This document shows positions 35,032-44,373 of a stretch of 64,000 nucleotides of DNA, one piece after another. The notes under the pieces were generated by a model. That model saw nothing but the letters and a program-made list of their open reading frames with translations. It made no database searches and had not been told where the DNA came from. Positions within the stretch are counted from its first letter, which is position 1, and each line of letters opens with the position of its first letter. The DNA is from JAPOXR01 sp963664715 (GTDB taxonomy: Bacteria > Pseudomonadota > Alphaproteobacteria > Rhodobacterales > Rhodobacteraceae). Both the position numbers and the translations under genes were made by a program. The DNA lies in assembly GCA_963664715.2 (NCBI GenBank), contig CAXXUY010000012.1, positions 496,001 to 560,000 of the forward strand. The letters are read 5' to 3'.

Positions 35032-36261
35032 TCAGTCGGCGCTTGCAATGATCTCCACATACGCGTCCTGGACTTCCTCGGCCGTCATCGAGTGGTCATT
35101 CCAGAACGTGGTCATCAGATCGTTGAGCTGGCTGGACGTATCCTGGGAAAATATAATGTCGCCCGAGGGCAGCACGTTCCCCGACGCCAGGATTACCAAT
35201 CCCTTCTGCATGCAGTCATTTGCGGTGGAAAGATCGATATCGCCCCGAATCGGCAATGAGCCCTTCTTGAGGTTGAAGGCCACCTGAACCTCCGGACTCA
35301 GCAGCAAGGCGGCAAGCTCCTTCTGGGCCGCAGTGATGTCCTCATCATCGACGACCGGGAAATAGAAGGCATCACCTCCGGTGTCGAGAACACCTTCGAA
35401 GCCCAGGCCAGGCAGGCAGCTGTAGTCTTCACCTGCGACCTGGCCGGCGACCTGGAATTCACCCTGGGCCCAATCGCCATGGATCTGTCCACCGGCCTTC
35501 CCGGTGATGACAAGGCTGGTTGCCTGATTCCATTCGTTCACATTCGATCCCACGGAGAGTTTCCGAGCATTGTCGAAAGCCTCAAAGACCCGCCTGTATT
35601 CCGGTCCGGCTGCGACCGACGCATCCTTGTTCAGGTTAACCGCTTCCCAGGCTTCCCGCGGGAGCAGCCCGACTGCGATGGCTCCAAAGGCAAGATTCGT
35701 CTGCCATGACTGCTGACCCATTGCGAGCGGAATGACACCTGCTTCCTGCAGCGCAGGTGCTGCGGCGACGAATTCGTCCCAGTCCGTCGGAACCGGCAAT
35801 CCGGCCTTCTCGAATGCCGCATGGGAAAGCCACAGCCATTGCGTCGAGTGAATGTTGACGGGGGCGCAGTAGATGCGGCCTTCATAGGTGCACGCATCAA
35901 GCAGCTTCGGTGGATTGACGACATCCTTCCAGCCCTCGGCCTCGGCAACATCAGTAAGGTCCAGCAGGAGACCGGCTTCAATCAGCTCCTCGGCCTGACG
36001 CCCATGATTGAACTGGAAGGCGCCCATCGGATCGCCCCCGAGAATCCGGCTAACCATGATCGGACGGGCCGTTCCCCCGGATCCGGCAATTGCCCCGTCG
36101 ACCCATGTGTGTTCGGTCTTTTCATTGAATGCCTTTGCAAATTCGGCAACAGCCGCTGACTCACCGCCCGACACCCACCAGTGTGTGACCTCAAGATCAA
36201 CCGCATATGCTCCACTCGCCCCAAATGCGGCTGCAAGTACTAATCCAATTGTTTTTTTCAT
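35032..36261 (-). CDS. Sugar ABC transporter substrate-binding protein (family 1)
   Basis: 409 residues with a signal peptide (KKTIGLVLAAAFGASGAYA). The mature protein begins with VDLEVTHWWVSGGESAAVAE, a typical CUT1 glycoside-binding start, and has GGDPMGAFQFNHGRQAEELI. GGTAAGGA precedes the ATG. First gene of the six-gene minus-strand operon. Related proteins bind alpha-glucosides, monosaccharides or glucose; the ligand cannot be told here. Confidence 0.92.
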   Translation of the reverse strand: MKKTIGLVLAAAFGASGAYAVDLEVTHWWVSGGESAAVAEFAKAFNEKTEHTWVDGAIAGSGGTARPIMVSRILGGDPMGAFQFNHGRQAEELIEAGLLLDLTDVAEAEGWKDVVNPPKLLDACTYEGRIYCAPVNIHSTQWLWLSHAAFEKAGLPVPTDWDEFVAAAPALQEAGVIPLAMGQQSWQTNLAFGAIAVGLLPREAWEAVNLNKDASVAAGPEYRRVFEAFDNARKLSVGSNVNEWNQATSLVITGKAGGQIHGDWAQGEFQVAGQVAGEDYSCLPGLGFEGVLDTGGDAFYFPVVDDEDITAAQKELAALLLSPEVQVAFNLKKGSLPIRGDIDLSTANDCMQKGLVILASGNVLPSGDIIFSQDTSSQLNDLMTTFWNDHSMTAEEVQDAYVEIIASAD

Positions 36262-36961
36262 ATTTCCTTACCTTCAGGTTAAGTAACAAGTGCGGCTTAC
36301 TTTCACATGATGCGCTTGAATTCAAACCCGAATCCCGAGTGACAACAGGTCTCATCTGCACATGGCCGACCGGCATGATGCCGGTTGTCCCATTCGGGCT
36401 GATCACGGGATTGCGACGACTGCCCATCGTCGGCCGTACTAATCATGCAGTCGGCCATAGGCGATCGAAGCGCGGCCATCCGTCCCGGCTTGCAGCGCCT
36501 GCAACCAGCGTGACCGAGAGGAAGTTGCGTTTGCCAGCCGGGCCCGGTCGGACGGCCCCGAAAACCAGTTGGACAGCAGCGTGCATCGGAGTTCATGTGG
36601 CCGCCATCAGCCTCTGACCGGCATGTCCAGACGAGTCGGCATCTCACTGAATCGGCATGATCACCCGTCTTCGGCAATTCCGGACCTCGACCAAGTCCCT
36701 GGACAGGGTCCAGGACGCCCGGGCCGGGTTCATATCGCGGTTGGTGGCACGTAATGCACCCCTCTCGAAGCTTGTGGCAAACCCCAAGTTGAACCTTCAA
36801 TTCTTCGCGGACCGCGGCTATTTGCTGTGCAGGATGACCAATCAGGAGATCGGCCGGGTCAGATGATGTCCCTGCCGACGAGCAATCTGGCATTTCATTG
36901 CGAAACAACAGCATCGGCTGAATCGCAGCCACATTCCGGGACCAACTTAAGGGAGCTTTCA
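36262..36961. promoter_or_regulatory. 700-base divergent control region of the sugar locus
   Basis: No credible gene: the open frames on both strands lack start signals and family motifs. The region separates two divergent sugar operons and must hold both promoters. A 10-bp palindrome TTGAATTCAA at 36316-36325, 55 bases before the binding-protein start, could be an operator. No regulator gene is encoded in the locus. Confidence 0.45.
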
Positions 36962-38023
36962 ATGTCAACGACCATGAAGGGGCCAGGGATATTCCTTGCC
37001 CAGTTCGCCGGTGACGATCCGCCGTTCAACAGCCTGGGTGGCATGGCCGAGTGGGCGGCTTCGCTTGGATATGGCGCAGTGCAGATTCCGTCGTTCGACG
37101 GTCGACTTCTCGATCTCGACAAGGCCGCCGAGAGCCAGGCCTACTGTGACGAGGTGCAAGGCATCTGCAACGAAGCGGGAGTTGCGATCAGTGAAATCTC
37201 GACGCATCTCCAGGGCCAGCTGGTGGCGGTCCATCCCGCCTATGACCACGCATTTGATGCCTTTGCACCGGCTGCCGTCCGCGGCAACCCGGAAAGCCGC
37301 CAGGCATGGGCGGTCGATCAGATGTTCAAGGGAGCAGTCGCAGCGCGCAGACTGGGGCTGGACACCTCTGTCTCGTTCTCCGGCTCGCTGGCATTTCCGT
37401 ATCTGTATCCCTGGCCTCAACGGCCGGCCGGCCTGATCGAGGAAGCCTTCACGGAACTTGGTCGACGATGGCAGCCGATTCTGGATGCCTATGAAGAACA
37501 GGGCGTCGATGTCGGATTCGAGATTCATCCCGGAGAGGATGTGTTTGACGGACACACTTTCGAATTGTTCCTGGATGCAGTTGGCGGACACGGTCGGGCC
37601 CGGATCAACTATGATCCTTCCCACTTCCTCCTGCAGCAACTCGACTATCTCGGTTTCATCGACCTCTACCACGACCGGATATGTGCCTTTCATGTCAAGG
37701 ATGCCGAATTCAACCCGACTGCGCGCCAGGGTGTCTATTCGGGGTATGCCGGCTGGACCGAAAGGGCTGCACGGTTCCGGTCACTGGGCGACGGACAGGT
37801 GGATTTCGCCTCGGTCTTCTCGAAGCTGGCCCAGTACGGCTACGATGGTTGGGCCATACTCGAATGGGAGTGCTGCCTGAAATCTCCCGAACAGGGCGCG
37901 GCCGAAGGAGCCCGGTTCATCGAAGACCACATTATCGAGACGACCGACAGGGCGTTTGATGACTTCGCGGGAGGAGACACCGGTCGCGCGCAGGTTCGAA
38001 ACATGTTGGGACTGGACCAATGA
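36962..38023 (+). CDS. Sugar phosphate isomerase/epimerase (TIM barrel), second copy in the locus
   Basis: 353 residues from ATG 36962 with AAGGGAG upstream. Metal ligands typical of the xylose-isomerase-like fold: VGFEIHPGEDVFDG (Glu), INYDPSHFLLQQ (Asp, His), CAFHVKDAEFN (His) and ILEWECC (Glu). It is about 100 residues longer than the other isomerase of the locus and only distantly related to it. ATGA overlap with the following oxidoreductase implies coupled translation. Confidence 0.88.
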   Translation: MSTTMKGPGIFLAQFAGDDPPFNSLGGMAEWAASLGYGAVQIPSFDGRLLDLDKAAESQAYCDEVQGICNEAGVAISEISTHLQGQLVAVHPAYDHAFDAFAPAAVRGNPESRQAWAVDQMFKGAVAARRLGLDTSVSFSGSLAFPYLYPWPQRPAGLIEEAFTELGRRWQPILDAYEEQGVDVGFEIHPGEDVFDGHTFELFLDAVGGHGRARINYDPSHFLLQQLDYLGFIDLYHDRICAFHVKDAEFNPTARQGVYSGYAGWTERAARFRSLGDGQVDFASVFSKLAQYGYDGWAILEWECCLKSPEQGAAEGARFIEDHIIETTDRAFDDFAGGDTGRAQVRNMLGLDQ

Positions 38024-39144
38024 ATCGGCTGAAACTGGGTATGGTCGGTGGGGGCCAGGGTGCGTTCATAGGAGCCGTGCACAGAATTGCGTCCCGAATT
38101 GACGATGACTGGGAAGTGGTCGCGGGAGCACTTTCATCCGATCCTGATCGCGCAGTTGCGTCGGCTGCCCAACTGGGTCTGGATCCCGATCGCAGCTATA
38201 CCGATTTCGGGCAGATGGCGAGGTCGGAAGCCGATCGGGCCGATGGCATCGATGCCGTTGCCATTGTGACTCCCAATCATGTGCATGCAGGGCCTGCAGT
38301 GACCTTCCTCGAGTCAGGAATACACGTGATCTGTGACAAACCGATGGCTGCCACTCCCGAAGATGCCCGCTCAATCGCGACCGCGGTGGAGGCTTCCGGC
38401 AAGATTTTTGTCCTGACTCACAATTATACTGCCTATCCGATGATCCGGCAGGCACGGGCCATGGTCGCATCCGGAGACCTGGGTTCAATCCGTGTCGTGC
38501 AGGTCGAATATGCACAGGACTGGTTGACAGGACCTGCCGAGGGCAAGCAGGCCGAATGGCGAACGGACCCGGCGCGATCCGGAGCCGGCGGTTGCGTGGG
38601 GGATATCGGCACACACGCATTCAACCTCGCCTGCTTCGTGACCGGACTGCGTCCCGCATCGGTTGCGGCGGATCTCGATGCGTTTGTCGAGGATCGGCGG
38701 GTGGACGACAATGTCCAGGTTCTCCTGAGATTCGAGGGCGGAGCCAAAGGCATGCTGTGGGCAAGTCAGGTTGCGGTCGGAAACGAAAACGGCCTGAGGC
38801 TTCGCGTCTACGGCAACCTCGGTGGACTGGAATGGAGCCAGGAACATCCCAACCACATGACCTACACGCAGTTTGGCAACCCGAAGCAGTTGCTGACGCG
38901 GGCAGGAGCGGGTGCCACGCCAGCAGCCAACGCCGTCAGCCGTATCCCGGGAGGACATCCGGAAGGATATCTCGAGGGTTTTGCAACAATCTACAGGGAA
39001 GCAGCGGAGTTGATCAGACGTGGAGGAACACTGTCCGACAGCCTGCTTCCATCAGTCTCGGATGGACTGGCAGGAATGCAGTTCATTGGAGCGTGTATCG
39101 AGTCATCAAACTCCGATTCGGCCTGGGTTGCTCTTGGTGCCTGA
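38020..39144 (+). CDS. Gfo/Idh/MocA-family oxidoreductase, second copy in the locus
   Basis: 374 residues. Rossmann start MVGGGQGAFIGAVHRIA, catalytic-Lys motif VICDKPMAATPEDA, then GGCVGDIGTHAFNLACF with the family's conserved His in the active site, and a C-terminal substrate domain. Coupled to the isomerase upstream, it forms a dehydrogenase-isomerase pair mirroring that at the end of the minus-strand operon. Keto-sugar or keto-cyclitol formation is the likely step. Confidence 0.88.
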   Translation: MNRLKLGMVGGGQGAFIGAVHRIASRIDDDWEVVAGALSSDPDRAVASAAQLGLDPDRSYTDFGQMARSEADRADGIDAVAIVTPNHVHAGPAVTFLESGIHVICDKPMAATPEDARSIATAVEASGKIFVLTHNYTAYPMIRQARAMVASGDLGSIRVVQVEYAQDWLTGPAEGKQAEWRTDPARSGAGGCVGDIGTHAFNLACFVTGLRPASVAADLDAFVEDRRVDDNVQVLLRFEGGAKGMLWASQVAVGNENGLRLRVYGNLGGLEWSQEHPNHMTYTQFGNPKQLLTRAGAGATPAANAVSRIPGGHPEGYLEGFATIYREAAELIRRGGTLSDSLLPSVSDGLAGMQFIGACIESSNSDSAWVALGA

Positions 39145-39479
39145 CCGCGGCAGGTTTGGCGAATTCCCGGTTCCGGGATCGCATGTCATTCGCTCGGGCT
39201 GAAGGCGGGCGACCGAGTGCATCCGGAACCGCAAGCGATGCCCCGGTTGTACTTTGCCTTGGGCCTTCGCGTCCGCTCTGCTGCCGGGGCAGGTCCCCAG
39301 ACTCCAGAGCGTCGCGATCCGTTTGATGCCGTTTCCAGGTCGAACCGGCTGCAACCGACCAGATCGGACATTCCTGGATGCGCGGCACGACAGGGCTTTC
39401 CGGATCGGCAGTACGCAAAAAGTTGATTTCAGTTTCGGATCGCCCTTACTTACTTGGAGGGTCAATTCACGGGAAGCGC
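39145..39479. other. 335-base gap before the DsbD-like gene
   Basis: No gene recognised. TCCCGG and CCGGGA lie two bases apart near 39170, too close for a useful terminator loop. The promoter of the following gene should be at the right edge. Confidence 0.35.
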
Positions 39480-40331
39480 ATGACCAGATTTCCGCTGTCA
39501 TTTGCTGCGATTGTCACAGCCTGCTTGACCTCGGGAACTGTTGCCCACGGCCAGCTGACTCTGCAGGAACCGCTGGCCCAGTACCGGTTTCTCACCGGCT
39601 GGAGCATGGAAGCGGATTCCGGAGTCTCCCACATGGCCGGCATTCAGATCAGTCTTGCCGATGGCTGGAAGACCTATTGGAGGGCGCCGGGCGAATTCGG
39701 TTTGCCGCCAAGGCTTGAACTGTTGCGCAGTCAAAACCTGGGCAGGTTGCGCATGCATTTTCCCCGTCCTTCAATCTATTTCGAGAATGGCATCCGGACG
39801 ATCGGTTACGCGAATGAGGTCGTATTCCCCCTCGAAGTTGTACCGATCGATCATCAACGACCGGTAGGGGCAGACCTGTTGTTCCAGATAGGCATTTGCA
39901 GGGAAGTCTGCATTCCGGTGTCGTTCGAGATTCCTCTGGAACTCCTGCCGCGCCATGACCGTCGAAGGGAAGAGATCGAGCTTGCACTTCGGAACAACCC
40001 GATATCGCTGGACGCGTCCGACAGATCCCTGGTGACTGCATGCAGAATTGAATCCGTGGAAACCGGCAACGGCTACCGCATCACGTACGAGTTTGAATAC
40101 ACCGGACCAATCGGACCGAACTCGGCCGCGGTCTTCGAGTCCCCCGGTGACCCGATCTGGTTCAGCGATGCCACGATCAGAAGCCGTCGTTCCGGACGGA
40201 TAACCGCGATGGCCGAGATGAGTTCTCTTGCCGGGGGTGCCATTCCGATCCGGCGTTCGAACATTCGAATCACGCTGATTTCGGGTGCGGATTACATCGA
40301 ATTCAATGGCTGCTACGAGCCTGTGCGCTGA
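39480..40331 (+). CDS. Periplasmic DsbD N-terminal-domain-like protein
   Basis: 283 residues from ATG 39480 with a signal peptide (FPLSFAAIVTACLTSGTVAHG). The body is an immunoglobulin-like DsbD-alpha (DsbC, PF11412-type) domain: GIQISLADGWKTYWRAPGEF, then LLFQIGICREVCIPV with a CxxxC redox pair. It lacks the membrane and thioredoxin domains of full DsbD, so it must receive electrons from another membrane protein such as CcdA. Role: thiol reduction in the periplasm, perhaps in cytochrome or copper-site maturation. Confidence 0.8.
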   Translation: MTRFPLSFAAIVTACLTSGTVAHGQLTLQEPLAQYRFLTGWSMEADSGVSHMAGIQISLADGWKTYWRAPGEFGLPPRLELLRSQNLGRLRMHFPRPSIYFENGIRTIGYANEVVFPLEVVPIDHQRPVGADLLFQIGICREVCIPVSFEIPLELLPRHDRRREEIELALRNNPISLDASDRSLVTACRIESVETGNGYRITYEFEYTGPIGPNSAAVFESPGDPIWFSDATIRSRRSGRITAMAEMSSLAGGAIPIRRSNIRITLISGADYIEFNGCYEPVR

Positions 40332-40475
40332 CAGCCGGGAGAGGCACTCCGCGATCTGTCGGGACCCGGTTGCATGCAACCTCGAGCCACGCGTTAAGGC
40401 AGCCATTCTGAGAAACCTGGCAAAGGAGGTGACCCGCGCTGAACCCCGGGCACCGGGTTGACTGCCGGGCTCGAA

Positions 40476-41018
40476 CTATTTCCTGCGCATGTGCTCGTCC
40501 AGCCGCGGCATAATCTCTACGAAATTGCAAGGTCGCGTGCGGTAGTCCAGTTGCCGCCCGAGGATTTCATTCCAGGCGTCATTGCACGCCCCGGGCGAGC
40601 CTGGAAGCGCAAACAGATACGTGCCATTGGCTACGCCCGCACAAGCCCTCGATTGCACCGCCGATGCACCTATCGACTTCATGGAGACTACGGCGAAGAC
40701 AGTGGAAAACTGTTCGATTTCCTTCTCGTAGACATCCCTGTGGGCTTCAACGGTCAGGTCACGCCCGGTAAGGCCAGTACCTCCAGTCGTGATAATGACA
40801 TCGATATTCGGGTCAAGTGACCACTCGCGCAACAGGTCGGCAATCCTGGTTCGATCATCCGGCAGGAGCAGGCGGCTGCATACGACGTGTCCTGCAGCCT
40901 CGGCATTTCGTTGCAGCAGCAACCCCGACCTGTCATCATCGAGCGAACGGGTGTCGGATACGCAGAGAATTGCGATCCGCAGCGGGATGAACTGCCTCTG
41001 TTCACCTTCCTGTTTCAT
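40476..41018 (-). CDS. moaB: Molybdenum cofactor biosynthesis protein MoaB
   Basis: 180 residues from ATG 41018, overlapping the 3' end of the glycosylase gene by 17 bases. MoaB/MogA fold: IAILCVSDTRSLDDDRSG, then IITTGGTGLTGRDLTVEA, and the end GACNDAWNEILGRQLDYRTR. It adenylates or binds molybdopterin. moaD and moaE lie 10 kb away in the same window, so the Moco genes are split. Confidence 0.93.
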   Translation of the reverse strand: MKQEGEQRQFIPLRIAILCVSDTRSLDDDRSGLLLQRNAEAAGHVVCSRLLLPDDRTRIADLLREWSLDPNIDVIITTGGTGLTGRDLTVEAHRDVYEKEIEQFSTVFAVVSMKSIGASAVQSRACAGVANGTYLFALPGSPGACNDAWNEILGRQLDYRTRPCNFVEIMPRLDEHMRRK

Positions 41019-41817
41019 TGATTTCCCGTTCCGCAAGAAATTTCCGGATCCTCAACAGATCGATCCAGGCGTCACCTTTCGCAACCGGATTCCGGAGAAG
41101 ATATGCAGGATGGAACATGGGCATGACCGCGATTCCCCTCAGTTCGTGCCAGGTTCCGCGCATTCGAGTGATTCCGCTCCTGCCAAGCAGGGCCGAGCAC
41201 GAGATATTTCCCATGAGAACAAGGACCCTGGGGTCAATCAACTCGATATGCCTGAAGACAAACGGCGACATCATTTCGATTTCTTCGCGGGTTGGATTCC
41301 GGTTACCAGGTGGTCTCCATGGCAGGATATTGGAAATATACAAAGCCATTTCCGGAGCGACCTGATCCCGGCCAAGTCCGATCTGTTCAAACATCCTGTC
41401 GAGCAACCGGCCTGCCCTGCCAACAAACGGCTTTCCGAGCCGGTCTTCTTCGGCACCAGGGGCCTCGCCGATAATCATGACACGTGCGGACGGGTTGCCG
41501 TCGGAGAATACCAGGTTTTGGGCAAGACGGCTGAGCTCGCAATGTCCGAAAGCTGCGATGGCGTGATTGAGCGATTCCAGATTCGCCGCCCGTTCAGCGG
41601 ATTCCCTGGCCTCGGAAACTGCATCCTGTTGTGCAAGACCGTGATCGACTTTGTCCTGGGACTGAGGTTCCGGCCTGGACGGCGGGGCATTCTTCTGCAT
41701 TCGGTTAGCGCTGAGTAGTTCGAGTTTGAAACGATCGACGGGTGTCTCCCCGATGCATTCGTCGGCGCCAATCTCCAGGCACCATTCCAGCAACTGTCTT
41801 GTGGCACCAGAGTTCAT
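41002..41817 (-). CDS. Uracil-DNA glycosylase, Fe-S type (family 4)
   Basis: 271 residues from ATG 41817. Motif 1 GEAPGAEEDRLGKPFVGRAG is diagnostic of family 4/5 glycosylases; FHPAYLLRNP is motif 2. The catalytic core is preceded by ~100 residues of low-complexity, Ala/Glu-rich linker as in other alphaproteobacterial members. Cys residues for the 4Fe-4S cluster are only partly obvious to me: the expected CxxC before the core reads FGHCELSRLAQN, with one Cys, so cluster binding should be checked. Removes uracil from DNA. Divergent from pyrB. Confidence 0.87.
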   Translation of the reverse strand: MNSGATRQLLEWCLEIGADECIGETPVDRFKLELLSANRMQKNAPPSRPEPQSQDKVDHGLAQQDAVSEARESAERAANLESLNHAIAAFGHCELSRLAQNLVFSDGNPSARVMIIGEAPGAEEDRLGKPFVGRAGRLLDRMFEQIGLGRDQVAPEMALYISNILPWRPPGNRNPTREEIEMMSPFVFRHIELIDPRVLVLMGNISCSALLGRSGITRMRGTWHELRGIAVMPMFHPAYLLRNPVAKGDAWIDLLRIRKFLAEREINETGR

Positions 41818-42088
41818 CGGCTGACCCAATCTACCAATTCCACCCTGACGAAGACTATTGACTTCGACCAGTTGGGTAAACTCGATTCTCGCTGGACCCG
41901 TGTTCGAAGTGCGGCAGGCGGCGGGGCAGATCGCTGCCTCCTGTTCCCGAGGCCCAGAAAATGATGGAAGCCCGTCATGCGAGATCGTCGGACAGGGACC
42001 GATTGCCCATTTGCCGCCTTGTGTGGCGGGCGTGTGCTTGTTTCCAAAATCGGCCATGCATATAACCCTTCGGAAAGGTATTTCGCCA

Positions 42089-43024
42089 ATGGCACTCTCA
42101 ACCAGGCACCTGTTAGGAATCAGCCATCTGTCGGTCAGCGAAATTCTCGTCATTCTTGATCTTGCGGACAGGTATGCAGACCTGAACCGTCAGTCGAAGA
42201 AACATGCCGCGTCCCTGGCCGGAAAGACCCAGATCAACATCTTTTTCGAGGATTCGACACGGACCCAGATGAGTTTCGAACTGGCCGGCAAGCGTCTTGG
42301 TGCGGATGTCATGAACATGAACGTGAATTCAAGCTCACTGAGCAAGGGTGAATCTCTGATTGACACGGCGCTAACGCTCAACGCGATGCGTCCGGACCTG
42401 CTCGTCGTCCGGCACCCCGACTCCGGGGCTGTCAACCTTCTCTCGGAAAAGGTGAATTGTTCCGTGATAAACGCCGGTGACGGCAGTCACGAACACCCGA
42501 CCCAGGCATTGCTGGACGCACTGACTATCCGGCGAAGCAAGGGAACTGTGCAGGGCCTGACCGTGGCAATCTGCGGAGACATTGTGCATTCGCGGGTTGC
42601 CCGCTCGAACATGCTGATGCTGTCAAAGTTGCAGAACAGGGTCCGGATGATCGGTCCAAGCACACTGATCCCCCGGTACCTCAATGAACTTGGAGTCGAG
42701 ATCTTTGATTCAATGCAGGAAGGGCTTCGCGACGTTGACGTGGTCATGATGTTGAGGCTCCAGAGAGAACGAATGACCGGTGCAAGCATCCCGTCATTTC
42801 GAGAGTATTTTCACCTCTACGGATTGGACAATGACAAGCTTGAATACGCAAAGGCCGATGCGATTGTCATGCATCCGGGTCCAATGAACCGCGGTGTCGA
42901 GATCGATGGCACGATTGCCGACGATATCAACAGGTCTGTAATCCAGGCACAAGTCGAAATGGGTGTTGCGGTAAGAATGGCCGTCATGGACCTGCTCTCG
43001 GGACCACAGAAAGAGGCAGGCTGA
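42089..43024 (+). CDS. pyrB: Aspartate carbamoyltransferase catalytic chain
   Basis: 311 residues from ATG 42089 (MALSTRHLLGI is the usual start in relatives; the open frame extends to 41858). Carbamoyl-phosphate loop FFEDSTRTQMSFELA, the mobile SSSLSKGESL loop, HPDSGA, HEHPTQALLDALTI and MHPGPMNRGVEI are all intact. Catalyses carbamoyl phosphate plus aspartate to carbamoyl aspartate in pyrimidine synthesis. Followed by a catalytically deficient dihydroorotase paralogue, a known class-A ATCase arrangement. Confidence 0.96.
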   Translation: MALSTRHLLGISHLSVSEILVILDLADRYADLNRQSKKHAASLAGKTQINIFFEDSTRTQMSFELAGKRLGADVMNMNVNSSSLSKGESLIDTALTLNAMRPDLLVVRHPDSGAVNLLSEKVNCSVINAGDGSHEHPTQALLDALTIRRSKGTVQGLTVAICGDIVHSRVARSNMLMLSKLQNRVRMIGPSTLIPRYLNELGVEIFDSMQEGLRDVDVVMMLRLQRERMTGASIPSFREYFHLYGLDNDKLEYAKADAIVMHPGPMNRGVEIDGTIADDINRSVIQAQVEMGVAVRMAVMDLLSGPQKEAG

Positions 43025-43095
43025 ATGGACGGGCGACCGGTATTTGGTTCGGACCAAGGATCGGTCTTGCAACGAAGGACAAGCAATTCAACGAG

Positions 43096-44370
43096 ATGAC
43101 CCTCTTGTTTACAAACGCCGTGATCGTTGACCCGGAAGCAGACTCGGTGTCTCCAGGATCACTCGCGGTGAAGGACGGACGGATCGCAGGAAAAGGCACC
43201 GGCACCGAAATACCTTCAGACGCCCGGATAGTCGATTGCAAGGGCCTCCATTTGGCACCGGGCATCGTCGATATCGGCGTGAAGATCGGGGAACCGGGAG
43301 AACGGCACAAGGAGAGCTTCGGCAGTGCCGGATCGGCCGCCGCCGCTGGAGGTGTCACAACGATCATCACGCGCCCTGACACCGTTCCTCCTATCGACAA
43401 TCCGGAGACACTGGAGTTCTTTGTTCGCCGTGCTCGAGCAGCCACGCCTGTCCAGGTCCGGCCGATGGCGACCTTGACAAAAAAACGGGAAGGCCGGGAA
43501 ATGTCCGAAATCGGACTGCTGTCAAGTGCCGGCTCCATCGCCTTTTCCGACTGTGATCATCCGATCCGGGACTCAAGGGTCATGTCCCGATGCCTTGCTT
43601 ATGCAAGGCAACTCGGCACGCTGGTCGTTGGTCATCCACAGGACCCGGACCTCTCGAGAGGTTCGGCCGCCACGACCGGCCCGTTCGCGTTCCTGCAGGG
43701 ATTGCCAACTGTCCCGCCGCTGGCCGAACGAATGGGCCTGGAGCGCGACCTTGCCCTCGTCGAGTTGACTGGAGCAAGCTATCATGCTGATCAGGTTACG
43801 GTTGCTGCGTCGATTCCGGCGGTGGAACGCGCCCTTGATGCAGGTCTGGACGTATCCGCGGGGACCTCGATTCACCATTTGACCCTGAATGAGATGGATA
43901 CGTCCGACTACAGGACTTTCTTCAAGGTCAAGCCTCCATTGAGATCGGAAGAAGACCGAAAGGAGATGGTCGAAGCCGTTGCCAACGGAACCATCTCGAT
44001 AATCTCGTCCATGCACACGCCGCAGGACGAGGAATCCAAGCGATTGCCATACGCGCAGGCTGCGAGTGGAGCAGTTGCCCTCGAAACCGTGCTCCCTGCA
44101 GCCCTGCGTCTCTACCACTCCGGTGATCTCGGCCTTGCTTCGCTGTTCAGGGCACTGTCGCTCAATCCGGCTCGCAGACTGGGGCTGGAATGCGGACGCC
44201 TTTCACGCGGCGCGCCAGCTGACCTGATTGTCTTTGACCCGGAAATTCCCTTTGTACTCGACCGCTTCAAGCTGAAGTCCAAGTCGAAAAACACACCCTT
44301 TGACAACCAACTCCTGCAGGGAAGGGTCCTGAAGACCTTTGTTGCGGGAAAGGAAATCCACTGGAGTTGA
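43096..44370 (+). CDS. pyrC: Dihydroorotase-like protein PyrC' (probably catalytically inactive)
   Basis: 424 residues with the amidohydrolase/dihydroorotase fold and full length. The zinc-binding HxH after the PGIVD motif is replaced: PGIVDIGVKIGEPGERH has no His at those positions. The catalytic Asp in the usual TDHAPH motif is also lost (ISSMHTPQDEESK). A His is kept in VVGHPQDP. Such proteins form the structural partner of ATCase in Pseudomonas (pyrC') and many alphaproteobacteria; an active dihydroorotase must be encoded elsewhere. It follows pyrB by 71 bases and precedes plsY by 3 bases. Confidence 0.88.
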   Translation: MTLLFTNAVIVDPEADSVSPGSLAVKDGRIAGKGTGTEIPSDARIVDCKGLHLAPGIVDIGVKIGEPGERHKESFGSAGSAAAAGGVTTIITRPDTVPPIDNPETLEFFVRRARAATPVQVRPMATLTKKREGREMSEIGLLSSAGSIAFSDCDHPIRDSRVMSRCLAYARQLGTLVVGHPQDPDLSRGSAATTGPFAFLQGLPTVPPLAERMGLERDLALVELTGASYHADQVTVAASIPAVERALDAGLDVSAGTSIHHLTLNEMDTSDYRTFFKVKPPLRSEEDRKEMVEAVANGTISIISSMHTPQDEESKRLPYAQAASGAVALETVLPAALRLYHSGDLGLASLFRALSLNPARRLGLECGRLSRGAPADLIVFDPEIPFVLDRFKLKSKSKNTPFDNQLLQGRVLKTFVAGKEIHWS

Positions 44371-44373
44371 GCA

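Noticed and set aside
36303..36968. 221-residue minus-strand frame in the divergent sugar control region
   Set aside because: No family motifs, overlaps the start of the isomerase gene on the other strand, and no ribosome site.
39145..39479. Terminator hairpin TCCCGG/CCGGGA after the second Gfo/Idh gene
   Set aside because: Loop of only two bases and no T-run.
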